DNA of 41,791 nucleotides, taken from IMG/VR virus record IMGVR_UViG_3300013372_004772, positions 1 through 41,791 of that record. One strand, 5' to 3'. The position numbers were made by a program, and so were the translations under genes. How positions within the stretch are numbered: the stretch's first letter is position 1; every line of letters starts with the position of its first letter. This DNA is from a virus. Below, piece after piece: positions 24,728 to 34,261 of this stretch. The notes below the pieces were generated by a model. It did no database searches. It worked only from the letters and a program-made list of their open reading frames with translations, and was not told the DNA's origin.

Positions 24728-26209
24728 ATGGTAGGCGTAAACATCCAAACAGCAGTCAGAGTCGGTCCAAACGCAGCAACGTCTGTCGAGACCTCACAGT
24801 TGTTCGCGGTCGGCTTTGCAGCCCGAGGCCCAGTGAACACGGCAAAATTGGTCACCAGTCTTGAAGAATTTGAAGATATTTTTGGTGGATACAACAACGC
24901 TTATTTGCACCCAGTAATCGAATCCTTCTTTGAAGAGGGCGGAACTCGTGCCTGGATTGCTCGTGTTGCTGACTCAGCAGCCACAATCGGTTCGCTTACT
25001 CTCACTGCCGCAGGTGCGGGCGGTGCGTCCTTAATTAATATCGCCGCAAATGGTCCTGGCGCATGGAGTTCGCAAATCACCGTGCAGACAGTCAACCCGG
25101 GTACTGGTGGCAGCGATTTCATTATCAAGATTTTTGACAACGGCAGTCTTGTTTACTCAACAGGAAACTGCACGACGGTAGCGCAGGCTGTTGGAAGAAT
25201 TAATTCAAGTTTCCGAGCATCGAGAATTGTCCTGGCGACAAACGTTGCAGGTACTGCAGTTACTCTTCCAGAAAACCAAGCATCACCAGTTGCCCTTTCT
25301 GCTGGAACTGCTGACAACTCAGCAAACGTTACGACATCAAACCACGTGACAGCGCTTGACCTTTTCCTTGAGTCTTACGGAACGGGTGTTGTTGTTGCAA
25401 CGGATGTTGTTCACAACACAATGAATGCGGCGCTCGCAACACATGCAAATGCAAAAAACAGAATTACATTCCTCTACGGCGGTTCCGCCGACAGCATTGC
25501 TACAGCAAAAGCAGCAGGAAATGCGTTGGCTTCCGGAAACAGCAACGCCGAGCATGTCGCATACTTCTACCCTTGGGTTTTTGCACCAACATCAAACGCT
25601 GGCGCAAATAGACTCATTCCACCTGTTGGTTACGCCGCAGCAAAAAGAGCGGTTGCGCACACCCAAGTGGGCGCCCACAAACCAGGTGCTGGATTAATTT
25701 CTGTTGCACAATTTGTTAACGGAGTGGCCACTGACATCGACAAGACAAACGGCGATGCTTTGGACGAAGCATTTGTTAATGCAATTCGTGTTATCAACAA
25801 CACGATTCGTATCTACGGTGCGCGTTCAGTGTCACCAGACATCTCCAACTTCCGCTACATCACGGCGCAAGATGTTGTCAATCAGATTGTCGTTGAAGCC
25901 AACCGTTCACTTGAGGACCTTATCTTCAGCGTCATCGATGGCCGAAACACCGTATTTGCGGCAGTCGAATCAAAACTGTTCGCAATCCTTGAGCCACTAC
26001 GTGCTAACGGAGCGTTGTTTGAAGCATTCGACGCAAACGGTAAGAGAATCGATTTCGGTTACACGGTCAAATGTGATTCAGGGCTTAACCCAGTTACACA
26101 ATTGGCAGAAGGCCTCGTAAAGGCCAGAGTCGGCGTTCGTGTATCGAGCGTTGGCGACAAAATCGAAGTAGATATCATCAAATCAAACCTGACCAAGTCA
26201 GTCGTTTAG
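24728..26209 (+). CDS. Contractile tail sheath protein
   Basis: 493 residues. The start GVNIQTAVRVGPNAATSVETS and the C-terminal portion (YGARSVSPDISNFRYITAQDVVNQI, then EPLRANGALFEAF and VGVRVSSVGDKIEVDI) match phage tail sheath proteins, including the late DUF-type C-terminal fold. The middle (about 95-200) is a beta-rich insertion. Sheath subunits contract around the tube to drive it into the host. It marks the phage as a myovirus. GTGAGGAAGG precedes the ATG. Confidence 0.94.
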   Translation: MVGVNIQTAVRVGPNAATSVETSQLFAVGFAARGPVNTAKLVTSLEEFEDIFGGYNNAYLHPVIESFFEEGGTRAWIARVADSAATIGSLTLTAAGAGGASLINIAANGPGAWSSQITVQTVNPGTGGSDFIIKIFDNGSLVYSTGNCTTVAQAVGRINSSFRASRIVLATNVAGTAVTLPENQASPVALSAGTADNSANVTTSNHVTALDLFLESYGTGVVVATDVVHNTMNAALATHANAKNRITFLYGGSADSIATAKAAGNALASGNSNAEHVAYFYPWVFAPTSNAGANRLIPPVGYAAAKRAVAHTQVGAHKPGAGLISVAQFVNGVATDIDKTNGDALDEAFVNAIRVINNTIRIYGARSVSPDISNFRYITAQDVVNQIVVEANRSLEDLIFSVIDGRNTVFAAVESKLFAILEPLRANGALFEAFDANGKRIDFGYTVKCDSGLNPVTQLAEGLVKARVGVRVSSVGDKIEVDIIKSNLTKSVV

Positions 26210-26229
26210 TAAACGGAGGGTAATAAATC

Positions 26230-26703
26230 ATGGCAAAAGTATCCCAGAGGCAAGTCCTTGCAAAAGTGGCACCGCACGGCGGCGCAGCACAAGCAGACTT
26301 GCCAAAGTTTGAAACCTTCCTATTTGCTCAAGTTTCGGGCGGCGAAATCACTGCTTCCGTAGAGAAAATCTACGAGGGCGGCAAGTCATCACCGACAGTT
26401 TTGTGCGCACCATTCGATATTGGTGACATCACACTTACGGCGCATTACGACGATGACAGAGTTGCATCAGACACGAACACCGGTTTGGCCGCGAAGATTG
26501 CCAAACTGCGTGAATATGTGGGCAAGGCCTACTATGACATCACTGTCGAGACGTATGACTGTGACCTCAAGAAGCCAGGTCTTGACCGTATTTACTCAAA
26601 GGCCCTTCTTGTTGGTTTGACCGAGCCAGACGGTGACTCATCCTCCGGTGCTCCTTCAACCTTTGCGCTGACCTTCTCGGTATCGACGGTTGCCAGTAAG
26701 TAA
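26230..26703 (+). CDS. Tail tube protein
   Basis: 157 residues following the sheath by 20 nt, with CGGAGGG before the ATG. Beta-rich, with the tube-family pattern VSGGEITASVEKIYEGGKSSPTVLC and ITLTAHYDDDR. Its size and position between sheath and tail chaperone are typical of the inner tube protein, through which DNA passes. Confidence 0.88.
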   Translation: MAKVSQRQVLAKVAPHGGAAQADLPKFETFLFAQVSGGEITASVEKIYEGGKSSPTVLCAPFDIGDITLTAHYDDDRVASDTNTGLAAKIAKLREYVGKAYYDITVETYDCDLKKPGLDRIYSKALLVGLTEPDGDSSSGAPSTFALTFSVSTVASK

Positions 26704-26757
26704 ATTTTAATAACAATTTACAACTGAGTGCGCAATGTTGTGTGCTAAGTTCTGTTC

Positions 26758-27297
26758 ATGAGCAACAACGAACTATACACATCATCAGAAGATTCCGATA
26801 AAAAGCCTACAAAGGCGCCCGCAAAAACAATTGCAAAAGACGAACCAACGTTGCTTTCGCAGTTGACTGAAGCGATTAAGCGCAAGGTGGAGCGAGCCGA
26901 AGTTTTGCTTTCCGTGCCAGAACGCCCGGGGGTAAAACTAATCATCAGCCCAAACATCACACAGAATCAAATTAGAAACTGGAGAAAGTCATCGGGCGAA
27001 GACAGCAAGGCCGGCATGGACGCTTTGCGTTTTGCTTGCTTGGTGGTCGGCTCAACGACTAAGGGAATGATTTTCGGAGAAGAAGAAGTCCGAGACCAAG
27101 ACGGAAATGAACTTACATTTGCGTCAGATTCGATTCTCGAAATGACAGAAACAACACGCCCACAACCAGACTGCGTGAGAGCATTCTTTGGAGTTGACCC
27201 GCACATCGAGTCTGCCGCTGTGGCGATTTTGGAAGCAGCCGGTTATTCCGATGCTGTTGACACCGAGGATTTTACGAAGGAGTCTTCGACGAATTAG
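26758..27297 (+). CDS. Tail assembly chaperone (short product)
   Basis: 179 residues in the unshifted frame, located just before the tape measure. An initial disordered, charged stretch is followed by a helical domain (ITQNQIRNWRKSSGEDSKAGMDALRFACLVVG...DQDGNELTF). Its position and the overlapping -1 frame match the gpG/gpGT-type chaperone that coats the tape measure during tail assembly. There is no clear ribosome site; an AT-rich CTAAGT lies just upstream of the ATG, so it may be leaderless. Confidence 0.82.
   Translation: MSNNELYTSSEDSDKKPTKAPAKTIAKDEPTLLSQLTEAIKRKVERAEVLLSVPERPGVKLIISPNITQNQIRNWRKSSGEDSKAGMDALRFACLVVGSTTKGMIFGEEEVRDQDGNELTFASDSILEMTETTRPQPDCVRAFFGVDPHIESAAVAILEAAGYSDAVDTEDFTKESSTN
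27268..27276 (+). other. Probable -1 frameshift site (GAT TTT ACG)
   Basis: In the unshifted frame the ribosome reads GAT TTT ACG at 27268-27276. The preceding T gives a TTTT run, so P-site tRNA on TTT can re-pair on TTT one base back. The -1 frame has a stop at 27258-27260, so slippage must occur after this and before the 27295 stop. No classical XXXYYYZ heptamer was seen. Confidence 0.6.
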
Positions 27298-27455
27298 TCG
27301 AAGATTCCTTAATCGTCAACGCTGCTCGCTTGGGCGAGTTGTGGGGCACTAGTCCCCTGGAAATCCTAAATGTATCAACGGAGCACTGGCTGGTGCTTAT
27401 GGCATGTGCTAAAGTGGTATCGAACGACCGCGAGCGAGAACGGCGCGAACGCTAG
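27270..27455 (+). CDS. Tail assembly chaperone frameshift extension
   Basis: The -1 frame adds about 60 residues after F172, starting YEGVFDELVEDSLIVNAARLG and ending SNDRERERRER at TAG 27453-27455, giving about 232 residues in total. The segment LWGTSPLEILNVSTEHWLVL followed by an Arg/Glu tail is characteristic of the extended tail chaperone. The frame has no usable start of its own near its beginning. The remaining 71 nt to the tape measure contain only its ribosome site. Confidence 0.8.
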   Translation, partial: FYEGVFDELVEDSLIVNAARLGELWGTSPLEILNVSTEHWLVLMACAKVVSNDRERERRER

Positions 27456-27526
27456 AAGTAGCACTCCACTCCGCCCGAGTCACCAAGAAGGATTAAACAA
27501 AATCCCTCGTAACGACTTAGGACATA

Positions 27527-30500
27527 ATGAAAGCAAGAGCCGAACTACACGTCTCGACCGTCAAGGACGAAGGCCCAACAAAGTCAACCGAGAGGGTAGA
27601 CGAACTTGGCGACCATGCGACCAAGACAAATATACGCCTTCGCGCAATGGGTGCGGGCGCAAAGAAAGCAAGCAAAGACCTTTTAGCACTTGCATCGTCA
27701 TCCCTGATTGCAGGCGGCGCACTAAAATCAGTCAGTAAACAAACCGACACATTCCAGCGTGTTGTTTATTCGGGTACAAAAATGCTCAGGTCGATGGGCG
27801 GTGTGCTGCAAAAATTTCTAGTCAGCGGCCTAAAAATGGCAACCGTATCAATTGGTGCCATGGGTTTGGCTTTGGTGGGTATTCACGCATTATTTGTTGC
27901 CGGAAGGTTCCTGGTGAAGTCATATCACGTCGCCCTTCAAGGTCTGGCTGGTGTCGCTGCTGGCGCGACTGTGGCCATGGGTCTCTTGAGTGCGGCAATG
28001 CGAGAACAACAGGCTGCGACATTTGCCTATACAGGAAAAAACAATAAAGAATTTGGCAGCGGCCTCAATCAAGTCAGAGTGAACATGCGCGGATTGGCAA
28101 TGGACACGGAACTAGCAGGCGCCGGCGCAGAAGCACTAAGCAAAGTTTACGCAGAGATTGCAAAAGGCAAGTCTGGATACATGGGGGGAAGTAAAACCCT
28201 ACTCAAAGACCTCGGAGATTTTGCCAGCGCAGGTCAGTCGATGGAGGAGGGCTTACTAAAAGCAGCAAAGGTAGTTAATGCAATTCAGGACCCGAAGACT
28301 GGTCTTGGTGGTATTCAGGCTGCCTTTAAAGAAATGGGCCCTGCTGCAGTCGAAGCATTGAAGAAGGCGAAAAAAGAAGGCATCAATACAAAGAAAGAAT
28401 TTATTGAAGCAATGAAGAGTGGAAAACTTTCTGCTCTTGGTGGTGTTACTGGACAAATGGAAGCAGTGAATGGCACCTTAATGGGTCAGTTCAAAAAATA
28501 TTTTGCTCTTCTGAAGGGACAATTTGCGGACTTTGGACAACAGTTTTTGCCGCAAGCAAAAGTTGCTTTGGAAAAAATCTACAGAATTGTAAGTAAAACG
28601 CTAAGTCAAACTTCTGGCGCTGTAGCCGGATGGGAAAAAAGCGGCGGTTTTGTAGACATTCTGGTTAAGGGAGTTCAGAAAATATCTGATTTCTATGTAC
28701 GACTGATTCAAGATTACCTTCCTAAATCTCAAGGCATGTTTGACAGACTTGGTCAATGGTGGGACAAATTTAAAGAAGGATGGAGCGAAATAGTAAGGAC
28801 TCTTAAGCCCTTCATAGAAGGTGCCCGAGTCATGGAAAAGATGTTTGGAAATGCTTGGCGTCCAATCTGGGCAGAAATAAAAGGGGCATCGGAAGAGTTC
28901 AATCGAATAACTCAAAAAAATCGTGCGGATTTTGCAAAATTAGGCACAACCATTGGGGAAACTGTTGCTGAGGTTCTAAAAGTAATGCGGATATTCCAAG
29001 AAATAATTGGAGAAAACCTTCCGTTCATCAACAACATGATTAGGGGTTTGAAGGTAATCGTTGAGCAATTCAGCCGAGTATTTGGTTTCCTAAAAAGTTT
29101 ACCTGGATTTGATGGTCAAGCAGCAATGGCCTTAATGATTGCCATGGCGCGAGGAATGAAGACAGCACGAGGAACCGTTGTCGACAATAACAAATTAACC
29201 CAACAGATGAATGTGCAGGCAAGAAGTGTAAGTATTATCGGTGCCGTACAGGGCGCGTACCAAGGTTTCAAACTTGGTTCAAATCCCGCCATCGCTGGCG
29301 CCACCGGAGGATTCGGGCCACTAATTGGTGCTGGAATTGGTGCGGGCGCCAAGAGCGGAGCGATGGGCCCAGAGGCAAAAGCACTTTGGGAAAAGTCATA
29401 CCCATATATGAGAGCCGCCAACGCATTGACCGGGGGCCCAGACAAGGTCGGCGGAGCAGCGGGTGCACTTGGTTTGACTGGTGCGACGGGTTCTGCTACT
29501 TCGGCCATGTCGGGTGTGGCGAGTTCAGCGTCAGCCGCATCGGCGGCATTAAGCGGGCTTGCCAGCAGCACTGGTGGAGTGAGACCTCCTGGGGGTGGAG
29601 TACCAGGTATGCCACGAGGAGGAACCACCACAACGCCAAGTGGGCTGATTTTGCCTGCCGGCGCGGTAGTTCCGCAAAGACCGTTAACCGTTCCACAACA
29701 ACGCCTACAAGACCGACGATTGGCGCATCAATTAGCAAGAAGCCAAGCCGCACGTGCTGCACTTGCGTCGTCAACCCCAGCGACCCCGCAGACCCTCAGG
29801 CAAAGACTAAGCAACCTAAAACAACAAGGTGCAACGAGCGCCTCAGCCATGAAAAAGATTGTTGCCGGAAGAGGCTCTGGGACGTCGACTACCCCCAAGA
29901 AACATTTCAGCCTCTCCAGCAGAGCGATTGGCGCAAACATCATGGCTCAATCGAACCAAAGAAAAGCGGACAAAGACGCAAGGGGCGGTGGAAAATACAA
30001 GATGGACGGAATGGTGGGAGGCTTCCTACTACAACAAGGTCTATCAAAACTTTCGAATAAAGTTGGCGACGAGGATATAAAGGGCGGTTTGGGTCTTGCT
30101 TCGTCCATGGCCCTATTCAGTCCAAAACTGGCTTTGGGTATAGCGGGTGGAACATTTGCAGCAAAGAGTTCAAACATGGCCCTTGCCGCTGGTGGCGGTG
30201 CGTTGGCTGGTGCGCAAATTGGCAAATCGTTTGGGCCAATGGGTACCGCCCTTGGTGCAGCGATTGGAACTCTGACTGGCGTGATTATGGCGCCACTTAA
30301 TGCCCTCAAAGCAAAACGCAAAGAAGCAAAAGCAATGGTCGATGGTTTTTTTGAAGACACCTTTGGAAACTTCATGGTGAGCATGGCGAAAAAGGAATAC
30401 GAAGCAAGGCAAAGAGGTGAAACAGAGACCACCGTCACGGAATCTTTGAGAGAAGAAACAGCAAAATACGAGAGAATGGCGGCGATAGGCAAAAGGGGAG

Positions 30501-32449
30501 CAGATAGGGGAGGTAAAAAAACCGGAAGACTAAGTTTTATGGAGGAAGTGTTTAGAGGCGCTGCAGTAGGTGGAACAGCGGGAGCGGCTGGCGGACTTGC
30601 AATCGGCCTTGGGACGACCGCTGCTACAGCCGGGATAGGTGCTCTAGCCCTCCCACTTTTTGTGGCGGCACTCGGTGCCATTGGTGCCGGAGTAGGTGCC
30701 ATAGCAGGTGCAGGCAAATTTGGGCTTAACAAATTGACAGACAGGTTTGGCGGCGCAAGCAAAGAACAACAAGAAGACCGAAAGATAAAGAGAGAAAGCC
30801 TTAACGAAATTTTTGCTGCAGGCGGCATGAGTAAGGCCCAATACGAGAAACTTACTTCAAAACGTAAACGAAAATTTGCTAGAGACGAAGAAATGGACGA
30901 CGACCTTGTCGCCTCGTACCTCAAAGAATTTGAAACCAAAACAACGACCATGACAGAAGCCATGAAAACAGTCAACACCACCATGACTGCGCGAATTGAC
31001 GAAATAGAAGCCATTACCGGCATGAGTGAGGCGCAAGTGGTGGCCGAGGCTCAAAGACTTGGGATAAATTTGGGTGACCCTTTCGCCGACTTTATGGGTC
31101 AATTAGAAGAATTTGGCGCCCTGACAATCAAGACTGCAGCACAAGTCGACCAGGCGATAGCAACGCTAATGTCTAACGTAATTTCAACTAATTTTGATAC
31201 AGCAATTAAGCAACAAAATGCACCATTGATTTACGATGAAAAGTTGAAGAATTTTAGACAGGATTTCGACGCATCAGGGTCCACGGAAATTAGCGCAGAA
31301 CAAACAAAGTCTCTCTTTGAAACGGCGTCCGTCGAATTAGCAAATGCATACGGTGGCGATACGACAAAGGGCGCTTTTGAAATGTTGCGCCAAATTGGCT
31401 CACCAGACGGCCTTGCTTTTCAAGAAATAAATCCAAAAACAGGAAAGAGAAATCCACTAGGTGGTCTCGGAGATTTGGTTTATTCGGGTCAAGGTGGAGA
31501 AGCGGCAACAAAAACTGTTAACGATATAAAAAAGGGTCTTGGTGACACAGCCGCCAATCAACTAGGTGCAATTCTTGCAAACAACAACATGTCGTTGGGC
31601 AAGGATGGATTGGCAGGTTTTAAGAAACAATTTGCCGCAATGAGTATTGACGAACAAGAATCAATAATGAATAGATTGCAAATGTCTGACGAGGACGCCG
31701 AAAGACTCGGTAGCGGGGGAGTTCAACAATTTCTTGCCGATATGGGAATTAATGAACAGGCTATAGCGATTGACGAAATGAGTGCAGCATTCACTTTGGC
31801 AAAAACAAACGAAGAAAAATCAGCGGCACTCCTCTTGGCAGAAAAAGACGTCGTCGAGGGAATGGCCAAATTCTTTGGACCAAATGCTTCGAATCCAGAA
31901 TGGTGGACCACGGCGGCTTTGAGGGAATTGTTTATTGAGGCGGGAATTATCAAAGAACCAGATACGTCAACGCCAAGAGGCAAGGGAATTGGCGATACGA
32001 CAAGTTCTAGATTGTCTAAAACCCTTGAACGTCACAGCGCAATGAACAACATGATTTCCGGTAAACGCACAATTACTTCGGCGTTCAGAACCAATAATCT
32101 TGGGTCAATTAATTCGGACCATGTGACCGGCAGGGCGTATGACCTTGTCGGCAATCAACTCGGCATGTACAAGACGACCGTAGAACGACAGGGCGGGTTT
32201 GCTGAGTTCCATGGCGGTTCACAAAATAGACACCTTCATGTCGTCCCTGGCCCTGGGGGTCCAGCCGGAGACGCAACAAACCCATACAGAACCGCACCGC
32301 AAACAGCCATGTCTTCATCATCGCCAGTTCAGGGAAATGGCGCAATCACCCTGACTCTGAACGTAAACGGAATTGGAATCAAAGAAGCGATACCACAAAT
32401 CAAAGCGGAACTTGAACGCTCCATGTACGAATACGCCAATAGGAGTTAA
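27527..32449 (+). CDS. Tape measure protein with M15-type peptidase domain
   Basis: 1640 residues, ATG after AGGA. The N-terminal half has long helices and a hydrophobic segment (about 100-160); the middle has Ala/Gly-rich and Pro-rich disordered parts including SGLASST (676-682); glycine-zipper-like helices lie near 900-1060. The C-terminus carries SDHVTGRAYD (1530-1539) and RHLHV (1568-1572), the SxHxxGxAxD and HxH zinc ligands of M15 peptidases (VanY/endopeptidase type). This probably opens peptidoglycan during DNA entry. An EF-hand-like DFDASGSTEIS lies near 1250. The protein sets tail length and spans the tube. Confidence 0.92.
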   Translation: MKARAELHVSTVKDEGPTKSTERVDELGDHATKTNIRLRAMGAGAKKASKDLLALASSSLIAGGALKSVSKQTDTFQRVVYSGTKMLRSMGGVLQKFLVSGLKMATVSIGAMGLALVGIHALFVAGRFLVKSYHVALQGLAGVAAGATVAMGLLSAAMREQQAATFAYTGKNNKEFGSGLNQVRVNMRGLAMDTELAGAGAEALSKVYAEIAKGKSGYMGGSKTLLKDLGDFASAGQSMEEGLLKAAKVVNAIQDPKTGLGGIQAAFKEMGPAAVEALKKAKKEGINTKKEFIEAMKSGKLSALGGVTGQMEAVNGTLMGQFKKYFALLKGQFADFGQQFLPQAKVALEKIYRIVSKTLSQTSGAVAGWEKSGGFVDILVKGVQKISDFYVRLIQDYLPKSQGMFDRLGQWWDKFKEGWSEIVRTLKPFIEGARVMEKMFGNAWRPIWAEIKGASEEFNRITQKNRADFAKLGTTIGETVAEVLKVMRIFQEIIGENLPFINNMIRGLKVIVEQFSRVFGFLKSLPGFDGQAAMALMIAMARGMKTARGTVVDNNKLTQQMNVQARSVSIIGAVQGAYQGFKLGSNPAIAGATGGFGPLIGAGIGAGAKSGAMGPEAKALWEKSYPYMRAANALTGGPDKVGGAAGALGLTGATGSATSAMSGVASSASAASAALSGLASSTGGVRPPGGGVPGMPRGGTTTTPSGLILPAGAVVPQRPLTVPQQRLQDRRLAHQLARSQAARAALASSTPATPQTLRQRLSNLKQQGATSASAMKKIVAGRGSGTSTTPKKHFSLSSRAIGANIMAQSNQRKADKDARGGGKYKMDGMVGGFLLQQGLSKLSNKVGDEDIKGGLGLASSMALFSPKLALGIAGGTFAAKSSNMALAAGGGALAGAQIGKSFGPMGTALGAAIGTLTGVIMAPLNALKAKRKEAKAMVDGFFEDTFGNFMVSMAKKEYEARQRGETETTVTESLREETAKYERMAAIGKRGADRGGKKTGRLSFMEEVFRGAAVGGTAGAAGGLAIGLGTTAATAGIGALALPLFVAALGAIGAGVGAIAGAGKFGLNKLTDRFGGASKEQQEDRKIKRESLNEIFAAGGMSKAQYEKLTSKRKRKFARDEEMDDDLVASYLKEFETKTTTMTEAMKTVNTTMTARIDEIEAITGMSEAQVVAEAQRLGINLGDPFADFMGQLEEFGALTIKTAAQVDQAIATLMSNVISTNFDTAIKQQNAPLIYDEKLKNFRQDFDASGSTEISAEQTKSLFETASVELANAYGGDTTKGAFEMLRQIGSPDGLAFQEINPKTGKRNPLGGLGDLVYSGQGGEAATKTVNDIKKGLGDTAANQLGAILANNNMSLGKDGLAGFKKQFAAMSIDEQESIMNRLQMSDEDAERLGSGGVQQFLADMGINEQAIAIDEMSAAFTLAKTNEEKSAALLLAEKDVVEGMAKFFGPNASNPEWWTTAALRELFIEAGIIKEPDTSTPRGKGIGDTTSSRLSKTLERHSAMNNMISGKRTITSAFRTNNLGSINSDHVTGRAYDLVGNQLGMYKTTVERQGGFAEFHGGSQNRHLHVVPGPGGPAGDATNPYRTAPQTAMSSSSPVQGNGAITLTLNVNGIGIKEAIPQIKAELERSMYEYANRS

Positions 32450-32452
32450 TTT

Positions 32453-34261
32453 ATGGGTTTCCCAAAATCTTTTCCATATGGAGGACCACAAGAAGTGCTC
32501 CTAGAAACAGACTACGTTCTTTTGAACTTAAACTATCCTTTGAAGGCGTATTTTGGGCAGGTGCCCATTTGCTACAGGCATGTCAACATACAAAACAGAA
32601 ATAACCCCACGCCCGTAGGCGACGCCGACGACCCTCCGTACTATATTTTTGGATTTGGAAGAGCGAATTTACCTCCCCCAAAGGTCTACTCAAAAGAAGA
32701 TGACCCCAACGGTTACAAAGCCGCCAACCAACGCAATTCTTACAGTGTTGCAAGGGGAATGTTTCCAGATGTTCTCAATATAGGTACCGAGAAAAAGGGT
32801 ACTGGCTACACCGGGAGTGATATTAATGACATTACTCGAAGCCCCCTGGGAACCAGACCGATAATACTTAAAAAAAGAGGTTATTTGGTAACCGAAGGTC
32901 TTGTAAATGAGAACACCTATGTACTTGCCGCAGTACAAAACACGTACATTTACCCAAACACCCCCATAGAAGAGGTGGCACGATTGTTCTTGAGGTACCA
33001 AAATGCCGAGACAGAGTCAGACAAACTAAAATTTATTATTAAAACAAGTAAGCGTCCCGAAAGCCAAGGAGGAACCGGAACTTCAGAACCAATAGAAACA
33101 CTTGAGGAATTGGCGCGGTTATTTCCAAAATACTTTGCGCTTAACGAATTGCAAAACGCAGTCAAATTGTTGGAAATAAGTGGAGTTACCGACATGTCGG
33201 ATGTGGCGCCACCCAAATATCGTAAATACTTTATTGACGGCGAATGGTACACCGTTAGCGCCAACTACGCAGGTCTTTGGAAAACACTCAAAGACAGAGG
33301 ACTAAGTGAATCGGCAATTCGGAGAGAACTTCTTGACGCAGGATTCACGTCCGAACAGGTAGACGAAGTAAGAAAACCTCCCGCGGAAGATAATCCAATC
33401 GTAGTTGCAGCCGCAGTTGCAGGCACAGTCGCAGGTGCAGGGACGAGCGTGGGAACCGGGGGTGCCACTTCTGCTAATGGAACCAAGTGGACAGGTCCAG
33501 AGGGCTACAAACTCGGAAGTATTCAAAATATAACCGTGCAAAGAAGCAGAAACGTCTTCTTCACCACAGAGGAGTCTGAAGTCCTATTGAGAAATGGGGG
33601 CAAGGCTTTATCGAATACCAGGCCAATCATGTATCAGGTGTACAGGGCCCCAGGAAGCCAGAGTCCGATAATAAATCAATATCAATTTGATTTAGCCCCT
33701 AACGAAATTCAATACGGCGGATTTGGCGGGGAATGGGCGACTGTTGAAAGGTCTGGTGGATTTCCACTTATTGATTGGAAAAGTTTCAAATTGCTTCAAA
33801 TTTCTTTTTCATTTGTTATTGCAGCCAAAGCCGGCCTCGGTCTGACAGCAGACGGACTCGAAATTCCGGTAACCGACCAAATAAAACAACTTCAATCAAT
33901 GGCACAAACCCCTTTCCCAGTTTTGTTTTATGGCTTTGATGACCTTCTTATGAGTCAATTTAGGTATGACGGGCAGGGAAATGCACGAGGCGTACAATTT
34001 GTTATTCAAGACCTATCTATCGCTTCTACGCGGAGAAATGCAGCCATGGAAATAACTAGAGCAACAGCAAATATAACGCTTCAGGAAATTCCCATTGAAA
34101 GGCAACAACTTATTGGTATGCCCAGATTGGTACATAAACCAACCGTACCCGAAAAACCAGTTATCATCACCGAACCAGAGTACGGATTAGGTTCGGACTC
34201 GTTGACTACACCACCCAATACAGAGGTGGATTATTCAAACAATAATGGAGCCACAAACTAA
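32453..34261 (+). CDS. Baseplate hub-associated protein (XkdP/gp53-like)
   Basis: 602 residues directly after the tape measure. The C-terminal third (QFDLAPNEIQYGGFGGEW, then the SFKLLQISFSFVIA strand, then PFPVLFYGFDDLLMSQFRY and VQFVIQDLSI) resembles tail baseplate proteins that link tube to hub. The middle has a Gly/Ala/Val-rich linker (about 318-345); the N-terminal third is unassigned. No LysM repeat is evident. Ends with TAATG, sharing one base with the next start. Confidence 0.65.
   Translation: MGFPKSFPYGGPQEVLLETDYVLLNLNYPLKAYFGQVPICYRHVNIQNRNNPTPVGDADDPPYYIFGFGRANLPPPKVYSKEDDPNGYKAANQRNSYSVARGMFPDVLNIGTEKKGTGYTGSDINDITRSPLGTRPIILKKRGYLVTEGLVNENTYVLAAVQNTYIYPNTPIEEVARLFLRYQNAETESDKLKFIIKTSKRPESQGGTGTSEPIETLEELARLFPKYFALNELQNAVKLLEISGVTDMSDVAPPKYRKYFIDGEWYTVSANYAGLWKTLKDRGLSESAIRRELLDAGFTSEQVDEVRKPPAEDNPIVVAAAVAGTVAGAGTSVGTGGATSANGTKWTGPEGYKLGSIQNITVQRSRNVFFTTEESEVLLRNGGKALSNTRPIMYQVYRAPGSQSPIINQYQFDLAPNEIQYGGFGGEWATVERSGGFPLIDWKSFKLLQISFSFVIAAKAGLGLTADGLEIPVTDQIKQLQSMAQTPFPVLFYGFDDLLMSQFRYDGQGNARGVQFVIQDLSIASTRRNAAMEITRATANITLQEIPIERQQLIGMPRLVHKPTVPEKPVIITEPEYGLGSDSLTTPPNTEVDYSNNNGATN

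Noticed and set aside
27370-27738. A plus-strand frame overlapping the chaperone extension and tape measure start
   Set aside because: It overlaps two better-supported reading frames and has biased Arg/Ser content with no family resemblance.
29947-31023. A 358-codon minus-strand frame within the tape measure
   Set aside because: Its product is Ala/Pro/Ser-rich and antisense to the well-supported tape measure, with no ribosome site or family signature.
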